A stretch of DNA of 42,278 nt from a virus, in the IMG/VR virus record IMGVR_UViG_3300032820_000027, positions 1-42,278 of that record; one strand, 5' to 3'. Under the pieces are notes generated by a model, which was not told where the DNA came from, did not search any database, and was given only the letters and a program-made list of their open reading frames with translations. Of the stretch, positions 32,801-38,862 are shown piece by piece. Both the position numbers and the translations under genes were made by a program. Position 1 is the stretch's first letter. Every line of letters starts with the position of its first letter.

Positions 32801-33484
32801 AGCTTGGTGATAAATCCTCTATCCGCCAAGAAATCACTGACAGAACTTAAAAAGCTAGGCATATTTGATGGTATTATGAAACCTGAGGATCTAAATAACT
32901 TAGATAAAGCCCTACTTGCCATAGATAACCTACCAGTAATGGTTGCTGATGATACCGCAACTGGTATGGCCCTTATGGCTAGAGCCGGATCAAGTTTACC
33001 CATACCAAATCCTGGTCAACCCCTTAAGACTGTAGACGCATGGTTCGGTAAGATGACTGACTGGTTGAATGCCAGGGCCATCCTAAATGGGTGGGTGGGG
33101 GCACCTATTGGTATGGGTAAGGGTGGAACTGAGTTAACAAGGCAGAGTAGGTATAGTATAATACAGGCTACTAAGGTAATGATCCAGGCGCAGAAAGCAG
33201 CAGAGGAAGCTTTTCCTGAGCGGGGTCAACATGAGAGGACTACATCTGATGATCTTAGGAGCATGAACAATTTGAATTGGGTATTCGTTCCGGGTGATTC
33301 TCTGCCGGAGCAATATGATGCGGCACGGGCATCTCAGATATTGATGCTAATGACATTGGAAGATGAGAAGGAAAGATCAGCTACTCAGGATATACTGGAT
33401 GCGGTTACTGTAGAATCTGATCCTCAGAAAGCAGTAGTTGATCCCGCTACCGGAGACTTTCCTCCGGCCATGCTAAATTTCTAA
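29825..33484 (+). CDS. Largest virion protein, putative ejection protein, 1219 aa
   Basis: The largest gene of the genome, in the position of the big internal core protein of T7-like phages. It is Pro/Gly-rich and disordered for the first ~120 residues and mostly helical afterwards. A hydrophobic, Gly/Ala-rich segment (GVETGAATLGGIAAVEAENK) is near residue 380. I see no lysozyme or lytic transglycosylase motif (no clear E-containing catalytic block), unlike some counterparts. AGGAGAAAATA precedes ATG 29825. Confidence 0.65.
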   Translation: MADGPKTADGRYPFIIIEATDGRPGSGILASEDNADVARREWVEREQAKGTLPTPGRPTAGESPAITGRKQGAGPLVPGFGNTAPEDMVAADFENLPPDLHSIIKNIAPEKRQGTLDTIGQILGSFIPGGGMDTDIMSMPNSEAIQRLRGGEPTTLDDFARAMAGPDATPEQKLNTIQGHPDLGPTSYQWAPGKNTPEGYTLTLDHLAMNNALARNFGEDLIEAEFPGGAIRNYDPELKDIIKLELGGGKFQARTNFAPFSMSLVEMGAYMNRTQQYPFSPANMMDERDALLSQGIYARIASDPGRQGNSFLFARRSESEDWQPVNMGSWEETFKSLGTEVPATLIQIMSAMLGRKYGYPKIKDRFPSMGKFASRATKLGVETGAATLGGIAAVEAENKIYSAFFDQPEPTLQQRVNEAAEMAAYTVGGDVGIQGTLGILKGGSSRVLFKLSGDPEGLKYANQLAQELGFPPVLPGQLGPIAKTRMSRLVNFTPFGQRWATQQLSQVTDALFNLTNRIGNIPDAYAQEAALKRMSAQHELRGLEKAGKFREKGVAFTRKGRQKRADLATTAEQNALRDELSRLHMGIEDTKWTRWNPYTNAVGWVRESAKEMQGILRGKAGYKQTGDLRTVRTDARKAYTQWELNASNAFTKEADGIGEQLHRHGATWDLSAVQDVIPDVLSVQRGIPIEGGIIGGRKLTPEFWESDLGKKVLGISQLGSEVVSGNPGTFGTLRELMSELDNIPYSSLATKTEKDILSAYQKALRKAVYDPQFPADMTRYADNIPGQTPTFKRSEVLKVMNDSRGAYKEYLAAREMWGINTAIGLPPEDLVKYFISPRNKPHGVIDLHTMYKSAFSGEEFNKEWGKVTHAFANQVMSWPADDITKFLKEIPAGPEYAKARKLLMTPRQEIEMTKYARRKKVIVDDPKVIDLLSNMTEMGKQLVDAKVMKDEFAFSEYVQLITKAYGKENMQEMVPWAILTDVLNKSLVLRGGSLVINPLSAKKSLTELKKLGIFDGIMKPEDLNNLDKALLAIDNLPVMVADDTATGMALMARAGSSLPIPNPGQPLKTVDAWFGKMTDWLNARAILNGWVGAPIGMGKGGTELTRQSRYSIIQATKVMIQAQKAAEEAFPERGQHERTTSDDLRSMNNLNWVFVPGDSLPEQYDAARASQILMLMTLEDEKERSATQDILDAVTVESDPQKAVVDPATGDFPPAMLNF

Positions 33485-33494
33485 AATAGGAGAT

Positions 33495-33507
33495 TTCAAT
33501 GATTGAA
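33495..33507. promoter_or_regulatory. Dispersed palindrome TTCAATNATTGAA, copy 7
   Basis: TTCAATGATTGAA covers the spacer, ATG and next two codons of the holin candidate, directly behind its AGGAGA site. A protein bound here would sit at the entry to the lysis cassette. Confidence 0.9.
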
Positions 33508-33687
33508 TGGTTTACTACGAATCAAGATACTATTTGGGATATAGTAGCTAAGGTAATCGCACTGTCGGCTGCCATCGCTGCTGTCACGCCTACCAAGGTG
33601 GATAATGACCTGTTGAATAAGTTTCTAGGATTCATCAACCTTCTCGGCCTCAATGTCCTGAAGGCAAAGAACAAGGATGATGACTAG
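33499..33687 (+). CDS. Holin candidate, 62 aa
   Basis: A short protein with one hydrophobic helix (WDIVAKVIALSAAIAAVT), a second weaker hydrophobic segment (FLGFINLLGLNVL) and a charged end (KAKNKDDD), in keeping with small phage holins. It is first in a run of membrane proteins that ends the late operon. The call is from topology and position only. AGGAGATTTCA precedes ATG 33499. Confidence 0.55.
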   Translation: MIEWFTTNQDTIWDIVAKVIALSAAIAAVTPTKVDNDLLNKFLGFINLLGLNVLKAKNKDDD

Positions 33688-33898
33688 TTTCCTTATGGTA
33701 GCTGGGGGAGTGCTGCTTTTTGCTGGCGCTCTATGTGCCCTAGTTGTTGTCTCCAGGACAGTGGGTAGGGCTTCGGCTAAAATTGACACCCTAGAAGAGG
33801 GTGAGGATAGAAGGGATGCTTTCGATGAAGTTGTGTCACGCCCCTCTCTTAGGGGTCGTAGGCTTGTGGATAAGCTGCGGAGGGAACTGGGCAGGTAA
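33677..33898 (+). CDS. Candidate inner-membrane spanin (Rz-like), 73 aa
   Basis: One N-terminal transmembrane helix (FLMVAGGVLLFAGALCALVVV) then a charged helical tail (IDTLEEGEDRRDAFDEVV, then LRRELGR). A second open frame starts within it and extends past its end, an arrangement typical of Rz/Rz1 pairs that fuse inner and outer membranes at lysis. It is short for an i-spanin, so the call is tentative. It overlaps the holin candidate by 11 bp. Confidence 0.5.
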   Translation: MMTSFLMVAGGVLLFAGALCALVVVSRTVGRASAKIDTLEEGEDRRDAFDEVVSRPSLRGRRLVDKLRRELGR

Positions 33899-34043
33899 GC
33901 CACCAGCCTGCCCTCCCTTCTCAGCATCCTCTATAGATAATATAGAAGAGTTAGTGGAAGAAAATAGAGGTCAAGCTCTCGTACTTTGGTTAGGCGAGAT
34001 AGACCGATACTGTGATGCTATCAAAGCAATGAGAGAGGGATAA
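33825..34043 (+). CDS. Candidate outer-membrane spanin (Rz1-like), 72 aa
   Basis: ATG 33825 has GAAGGG 9 bases upstream and lies in another frame inside the preceding gene. The N-terminus (MKLCHAPLLGVVGLWISCGG) is hydrophobic and reaches a possible lipidated Cys, although the residue three before it is Trp rather than the usual Leu. A Pro-rich stretch GKPPACPPF then a helix (ALVLWLGEIDRYCDAIKAM) match the outer-spanin plan. Together with the gene before it this suggests a Gram-negative host. Confidence 0.55.
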   Translation: MKLCHAPLLGVVGLWISCGGNWAGKPPACPPFSASSIDNIEELVEENRGQALVLWLGEIDRYCDAIKAMREG

Positions 34044-34276
34044 TGGCCGTATATGATACCGTAACAAAGATAATCATAGGTTCGCCTATGGAGACAGATA
34101 CTACCTCGGGGATGCTACTGAAGACCCAGGATAGTACAGATGATCCGTCACTGGCTAAGACTATAAATGACTATTTGGAGTCCATAGACTCTACTGATAA
34201 AGAGGTCATAAACATCACATCAGTTGCCCTTACAGCCACTGTTATCGCTGTTATTATAATCCACAAAGATGATTAA
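34043..34276 (+). CDS. Small membrane-associated protein, 77 aa
   Basis: A polar N-terminal part and a C-terminal hydrophobic stretch (NITSVALTATVIAVIIIHKDD). The start shares a base with the previous stop (TAATG), with GAGAGGG upstream. No family recognised; a lysis accessory role is possible by position. Confidence 0.55.
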   Translation: MAVYDTVTKIIIGSPMETDTTSGMLLKTQDSTDDPSLAKTINDYLESIDSTDKEVINITSVALTATVIAVIIIHKDD

Positions 34277-34310
34277 TTAGGCTAGGGATGCTTCTTAACT
34301 AGGAGTAGAA

Positions 34311-34610
34311 GTGACTAGAAACGGAAATGGTATAGGATATAACACCTTTTGGACTGTAATCTCTATGCTACTTACCACAATAGGGGCTATCTTTTTTATC
34401 ATGCTGGCCCATGCTGACGAACCGAAGCATTCCGAATCTGCCCATGAGGGAGATGTTACTAAGTTAGAGGTTAAGGTCGAGGGTATAGCTGTGGACGTGG
34501 TGAATAATAAGGGCGTTCTTAAAGAGGTGAAGGCGGATATTAAGGAACTAAGAGTAGAGCAGAGGGCTTATACGGAAACTATTCTTAGGGCCATAAGGGA
34601 AGCTAGGTAA
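34311..34610 (+). CDS. Membrane protein with coiled coil, 99 aa
   Basis: GTG 34311 behind AGGAGTAGAA. One transmembrane helix (FWTVISMLLTTIGAIFFIML), then a His-containing linker, then a coiled-coil region (VTKLEVKVEGIAVDVV, then LKEVKADIKELRVEQRAY). The topology (short cytoplasmic start, long periplasmic coiled coil) also fits an i-spanin or a small virion protein. Confidence 0.6.
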   Translation: MTRNGNGIGYNTFWTVISMLLTTIGAIFFIMLAHADEPKHSESAHEGDVTKLEVKVEGIAVDVVNNKGVLKEVKADIKELRVEQRAYTETILRAIREAR

Positions 34611-34613
34611 TGA

Positions 34614-34844
34614 ATGGTAGTCCCTAGTGAACGAGAGTACGGAGCCCTGGAGAAAGAGGTGGCTGAAATACGGCACGACCTTAGAAACCAGAGGATGGTC
34701 TGTAACAGTCACGGGGAAGATATAGCGGAGTTGAAGCGAGACTTAGAGAGATTAAAGACTCGCCTAGCCACAGGCATCGCCATCTTCATAGTGGTTATAG
34801 GAGCAACTTCCTGGATGATTGAATTAGTTTTATCAAGGGGATAG
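34614..34844 (+). CDS. Coiled-coil protein with C-terminal membrane anchor, 76 aa
   Basis: The reverse design of its neighbour: a coiled coil (YGALEKEVAEIRHDLRNQR, then IAELKRDLERLKTRL) followed by a transmembrane helix (GIAIFIVVIGATSWMIELVL). Such proteins are common in late regions of phages and are sometimes called holin-like or haemolysin-XhlA-like. It is the last rightward gene; its stop is two bases from the stop of the convergent helicase gene. Confidence 0.6.
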   Translation: MVVPSEREYGALEKEVAEIRHDLRNQRMVCNSHGEDIAELKRDLERLKTRLATGIAIFIVVIGATSWMIELVLSRG

Positions 34845-34846
34845 TC

Positions 34847-36052
34847 TCAATTCCCCACCCACTTAAATGTATAGTCCAGCCTACCTTCGGTGAGGGGGGT
34901 GGATGTGATAACCTTCATAGCAGTGAGGGTAGCTTCTATCCCCCTCATCATCGAATCATCTACATCTCTATACATTATACGCATAAGTTCTGACCTCTTG
35001 ATTTGTCCTCTCCCCCTGATTATATCCATAACCTCCTGGGTCTGAGCAGTATAGATAGTCCTACCTACCTTCCCAAATACGTCGGACATATTGACCTCTA
35101 CTGTTTCCATCAGGCCCTTGGCTCGTAGTAGGTCATTCTCTGTTATAACTAAAGATGATGATCTCGCTACGGATACTACCATGGCTATTTTCTTTATATG
35201 AGTAGCCCTTCGCGACACGTATCCTGAGAATCTGGGATCTCTGATAGCTGGCATACCCATGTCAGTCTTTCTATCCTCCTCTGCATACCAATCCTCATAG
35301 AGTTTAAGCGCCTTGGGTTCAAATCGCATAGGGCCGGAGAGCATCTTTATCAACTCTAAGTCATGCTTAATGGCCGCTTCTAATTCCCTGTCAACCCCGT
35401 GCAGGTTGGGATTGGTTATAGTCTTCCCCTTCTTATGCTCGACTACGAATACTATCCTTGAAGTAAAGCCTCCCCCTATAGCTCCGTGGGGTATGACCAA
35501 GGGTATCCAATCAGGTGCCATAGCCCCTAACATATTAAAACATACCCCTATAATCTCATCAGTTCCTGATCCCTTTGTCTCGTAGACCCACTTAGGTTGA
35601 GAGTCATACCAGTCTGTTAAGTCAGCCAGGAGTTTTATATTATTCTCCCCTAGGAAGACGGCAAGTTCGGAACTTATAACCGCCATAGCACTCTGACTCT
35701 CAAGGGTTCTATCATGAGTAGGGTAGGTTGTGGCTACCTGCTTCATCCTCCGTATTAGAGCCTCCCTGATAATCGACTGAGATACTATATTCACCCGGAC
35801 ATGGTTTAGGAAGTCTCGGGCAATAGATATAGGTTCCCCCTTCCGTCCCCCGGATGGCCCTATTAGGGTAATATACATATTGGGGTAGATCTTAGTATGT
35901 CCCCACTCTAGGTATACACGCCTCTCCATTGTGCAGGCCAGGGTAGAGATACACGACCAGAGATGATACGGAGTAGGACTCTCAGTATTCTTTGTGTACT
36001 CTAACCAAGCAGTTAGGAGATCATCCAGCCTTCGCTTCTTCTGCTTTGCCAA
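34847..36052 (-). CDS. DUF3987-like helicase/ATPase
   Basis: The region TLIGPSGGRKGEPISIARDF is a P-loop-like motif and the later VISSELAVFLGENN, DLTDWYDSQPKW and GAIGGGFTSRIVFVVE blocks are typical of DUF3987-type phage replication proteins, which act as helicases or helicase-primases. The usual S/T after the Walker lysine is Gly (GRKGEP), so the site is not canonical. I chose TTG 36052 because GGAG lies 7 bases upstream; a longer TTG start at 36079 has only an adjacent GAGGGGG. It overlaps the polymerase gene end. A C-terminal winged-helix-like region (RGRGQIKRSELMRIMYRDV) follows. No primase domain is seen here. Confidence 0.7.
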   Translation of the reverse strand: MAKQKKRRLDDLLTAWLEYTKNTESPTPYHLWSCISTLACTMERRVYLEWGHTKIYPNMYITLIGPSGGRKGEPISIARDFLNHVRVNIVSQSIIREALIRRMKQVATTYPTHDRTLESQSAMAVISSELAVFLGENNIKLLADLTDWYDSQPKWVYETKGSGTDEIIGVCFNMLGAMAPDWIPLVIPHGAIGGGFTSRIVFVVEHKKGKTITNPNLHGVDRELEAAIKHDLELIKMLSGPMRFEPKALKLYEDWYAEEDRKTDMGMPAIRDPRFSGYVSRRATHIKKIAMVVSVARSSSLVITENDLLRAKGLMETVEVNMSDVFGKVGRTIYTAQTQEVMDIIRGRGQIKRSELMRIMYRDVDDSMMRGIEATLTAMKVITSTPLTEGRLDYTFKWVGN

Positions 36053-36911
36053 TGCTTTTCTCCAAGGCTGCTTGGACAACCCCCTCGTCGGTTATTTTCT
36101 CAGGGATTTCCTCCATATAGCCCCAGTTCACCCCCACCTTTGCATCGACTCGCAGAGTAAATTCTCTGTGATGATATTCCAGTCGTTCCCCCATGTGTGA
36201 TTTTGCTATTCTAATCAAAGATATAAGCTCTGCGGCAGAAGAGTATTCTACCCTAACCAATATAGAATCGTGTACGTTAGCTCTTAGGTCCATCTTCCTA
36301 TTCAATCTAGGATCTATATACACACCCACCATGCCGTACTTTGTAACTCTTGCTACCGTAGTCTGAGGAGCCCAGGATATAGCTTCGTTAACCATCTCCG
36401 TTGTGTAGGCCCCTAAGAATCTCCGCTTGTCACCGAAACAAGTTTGGAGAGTTCTATTAGTTCTCATTATATGCTCTATCTCTTCATACCAAGAATTTAG
36501 ACCTGGATAGGCATAGTGATACTTCTGGTGTATAATCTTAGACTCTGCCTCTTTAATTTCGTTTTCAAGGGCAAACCTTTTATAACCCATCCTATAATTA
36601 AATCCGTGATTACTCTTCTTTCCTGCTTGTCGGATAGACATGGATCTAGGAAAGTAGTAGTTAGTCATCTCCTCGACGGTGAAGACTTTCCTTTTCTTAG
36701 CTATCTCTATAGGATCGGTCATGTGACCTACTAGCTTATTATCCTCCTGTATTATCTCTGGTGATGCTCCCGATAACAGGGAACCTGTGGATAGATGTGG
36801 GTCTTGTCCTGACCAATAAATGTCCATCATCTTGGACTCTTGAGCCAGGAATGCAGTTACTATCCACTCTGCCTGCCGGAGATCTAACTCTACGAAGCAG
36901 GCTCCCTCCAT
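36021..36911 (-). CDS. Family A DNA polymerase, C-terminal half (palm and fingers)
   Basis: 296 residues holding the catalytic core. Motif A: ELDLRQAEW with D10 and the conserved Q and E. Motif B (O helix): RQAGKKSNHGFNYRMG, with K98 equivalent to K758 of E. coli Pol I, His102 at the F762 position and Tyr106 at Y766. Motif C: NVHDSILV with D215, where the usual HDE is HDS. The two principal aspartates are present. The thumb, proofreading and UDG parts are in the gene at 37252-38862, so activity requires that the two chains associate. The ATG overlaps the endolysin stop (TAATG) with only a weak GAG site upstream. No intein or intron motif is visible at the junction. Confidence 0.9.
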   Translation of the reverse strand: MEGACFVELDLRQAEWIVTAFLAQESKMMDIYWSGQDPHLSTGSLLSGASPEIIQEDNKLVGHMTDPIEIAKKRKVFTVEEMTNYYFPRSMSIRQAGKKSNHGFNYRMGYKRFALENEIKEAESKIIHQKYHYAYPGLNSWYEEIEHIMRTNRTLQTCFGDKRRFLGAYTTEMVNEAISWAPQTTVARVTKYGMVGVYIDPRLNRKMDLRANVHDSILVRVEYSSAAELISLIRIAKSHMGERLEYHHREFTLRVDAKVGVNWGYMEEIPEKITDEGVVQAALEKSIGKAEEAKAG

Positions 36912-37255
36912 TATTTAACTCTGCCGTGGAGTATGGAGTAATGATTCCCGTCTTGGAACCGTCCACCCCAGGTGAAGTTAACCTTGTCTCCGTCTATAAC
37001 CCGAGAGAAAGATTCCCAGATCTCTCCGAAGGGTAGATGGTCATTGGTCTTAGTTAGGTACTTCCCGTCTTTGAATAGGTGGAGGTCTGCGGCCAGCCTC
37101 TTGGTATGGTTGGAGTTGATGAAACCCCTCTTAGCGGCCTCTGCCTTACTCCTCTCCACCTCTCCTATTCTAACCCGGTAGCCCATTTTAAACATAAGGT
37201 CTATTAGGGTTGATAGGTGCTCAGCGAATACTTCTTGCTTACGTCCCAGGGTCAT
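36911..37255 (-). CDS. M15 peptidase endolysin lying between the polymerase halves
   Basis: 114 residues matching M15 L-Ala-D-Glu or D-Ala-D-Ala type peptidases that cut peptidoglycan stem peptides. SNHTKRLAADLHLF gives zinc ligands H50 and D57, and WGGRFQDGNHYSI gives H105. The length is normal for a single-domain endolysin. There is no signal peptide, so release would depend on a holin. The start overlaps the stop of the upstream polymerase half (ATGA) behind GGAGGAA, and the stop overlaps the next start. Finding the lysis enzyme in the leftward replication operon rather than in the rightward lysis cassette is unusual. Confidence 0.9.
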   Translation of the reverse strand: MTLGRKQEVFAEHLSTLIDLMFKMGYRVRIGEVERSKAEAAKRGFINSNHTKRLAADLHLFKDGKYLTKTNDHLPFGEIWESFSRVIDGDKVNFTWGGRFQDGNHYSILHGRVK

Positions 37256-38862
37256 TTCTGTTCCTCCTCACAGTATAGAAATTTCTTGAAGGCAGGATCT
37301 AAGTTTTGCATATTCAGACCTGTCCCCTTCAAGGTCTTGGTTGATGAAAGTCTGGCACTTTTCGTACCTTTTAACTGATAAAAGCATCGGAGTCTCTTAT
37401 CTGGATCGTACACTAGTTCTAGGTATGTACTCCGTAGTTTGTCTAGGTGTCTCCATCTTTGTAGGATTCTGGCCTCTGGAAGATTATCCCTCCGGGCTAT
37501 CCTACTTAGTGCCTTGTCATCACAGGTTCTTCTACCCCTATTCATATACGGCTTAACTTTCAGTGTTTCGTAGAAGTATTTAATAACCTGCTTGGACGAG
37601 CCCGGGTTGAATTCCTCCTTAGCTACCTTATGTAGATCCTCTACTGTCTCAGCTATCTCCGCAATAACTTTATCCTTCATAGTTTTCAATTGATCTATGT
37701 CTATGGGGATACCAGCAGTCATCATCCACAGAAGGGGATCTGTAAGTTCCATATCTTCTCGGTACATTTTTAGGTAGTCAGGATCAGCATTTAGTTCCTG
37801 CTCTACCTTATCCCATACCTCTATTGTATACGCTGAGTCCCTACAGTTATACAGCCAGAAAGCCATAGGATCTCGGGCAGGAGTCCTCCATAGTTTCCTA
37901 TCATCTTTATAATAGGGGTGATCTGTGTAGATAGATACTAAATGATCTAGGCCCGATCTCATATCAGGGTACATAGTCCGGTATGCTGTCATAGTACATT
38001 CAACAGGTCCTCGAGTGAGGACTTTAGATTGATGCCATGTATAGGATACATCAAATAGGAAATTATGCATTACCTTCGTAACCCGCTCATTTTTTAACAG
38101 TGAGCAGATAGCTAGCCATATTTGAGCTTCTTGTGCTTCATTCCACTTATTAACAAATGGTACACATAGGGCTAGATCTTTATTAGGGGCTATAGCTAAG
38201 CAAGAGATTTGATTATTATAGCACTCTACATCATACCCGAAGACATCCATCTCAGGCGCACGATTTACCATATCTATGAATTCTATAATCTGATTGTAGC
38301 TAGGATCTAATATGGCTTCCAATGTAGGTGATGGTACCTCAGGAAACTCCATATGTCTTTTGGCCTTCTTAAGGTCTGCAACTATATCGTAGCGGAATAG
38401 GTAGTTTCCTGGCCCCCGCCTCATTAGGGTATAGGCTGGGTGATAGGTAGGGATTACTTTGCGGCCAGGTAGGAGGGTGCTCTCCATGATGGAGCCTCTG
38501 TACTTAGTTATCTCCGTATTACCGGTGAGGATAGCAGTGGCTAGTTTGCCCATAGGTACAAACACATTAGCCTTACAATCCTTCAACCGTTCTTTTACAT
38601 CCTCCTTAACTTTCATACCTTCCGCTGTGAGATTAGATCCTACTAGGTACTTATCTATAGAAGGTATTCTGTGTTTTACACAGTTTATAGTGAAGGCCTC
38701 TGACCTAGAGATTCCTGCTGCTTGCAGTAGAGTATCCCACACTACTCCACTCTCCCCTACTAGGGGTCTATTCCTAACCTCCTCAACCCGGGCCGGTGCC
38801 TCCGCTATAAAGGCTATGGCAGAGTTAGGATCTCCCTCCGTGTAGGAATTAGTCTTGTTCAT
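37252..38862 (-). CDS. UDG domain fused to 3'-5' exonuclease and thumb of family A DNA polymerase (N-terminal half)
   Basis: 536 residues from ATG 38862, placed after GGGGAGGAAGAGG. Residues ~15-165 resemble family 4 uracil-DNA glycosylase: AEAPARVEEVRNRPLVGESG, TINCVKHR and TYHPAYTLMR; the N-terminal iron-sulfur cysteines are missing. Residues ~205-345 are the DnaQ-like exonuclease with D211/E213 (YDVEC), N267/D271 (HNFLFD) and Y338/D342 (YNCRD), all intact. The thumb follows, ending GLNMQNLDPAFKKFLYC just before motif A, which is in the gene at 36021-36911. Bacillus phage SPO1 polymerase also has an N-terminal UDG-like domain, as I recall. The stop overlaps the endolysin start. Confidence 0.9.
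   Translation of the reverse strand: MNKTNSYTEGDPNSAIAFIAEAPARVEEVRNRPLVGESGVVWDTLLQAAGISRSEAFTINCVKHRIPSIDKYLVGSNLTAEGMKVKEDVKERLKDCKANVFVPMGKLATAILTGNTEITKYRGSIMESTLLPGRKVIPTYHPAYTLMRRGPGNYLFRYDIVADLKKAKRHMEFPEVPSPTLEAILDPSYNQIIEFIDMVNRAPEMDVFGYDVECYNNQISCLAIAPNKDLALCVPFVNKWNEAQEAQIWLAICSLLKNERVTKVMHNFLFDVSYTWHQSKVLTRGPVECTMTAYRTMYPDMRSGLDHLVSIYTDHPYYKDDRKLWRTPARDPMAFWLYNCRDSAYTIEVWDKVEQELNADPDYLKMYREDMELTDPLLWMMTAGIPIDIDQLKTMKDKVIAEIAETVEDLHKVAKEEFNPGSSKQVIKYFYETLKVKPYMNRGRRTCDDKALSRIARRDNLPEARILQRWRHLDKLRSTYLELVYDPDKRLRCFYQLKGTKSARLSSTKTLKGTGLNMQNLDPAFKKFLYCEEEQK

Noticed and set aside
35300-35340. GGGTTCAAATCG, resembling a tRNA T-loop.
   Set aside because: No acceptor stem, anticodon arm or CCA-compatible pairing surrounds it, and it is within the helicase gene.
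36911-37255. Intein, group I intron or homing endonuclease between the polymerase halves.
   Set aside because: The intervening frame is a complete M15 peptidase with its own ribosome-binding site; no HNH, LAGLIDADG or intein splice-junction residues are visible and the halves have proper stop and start codons.
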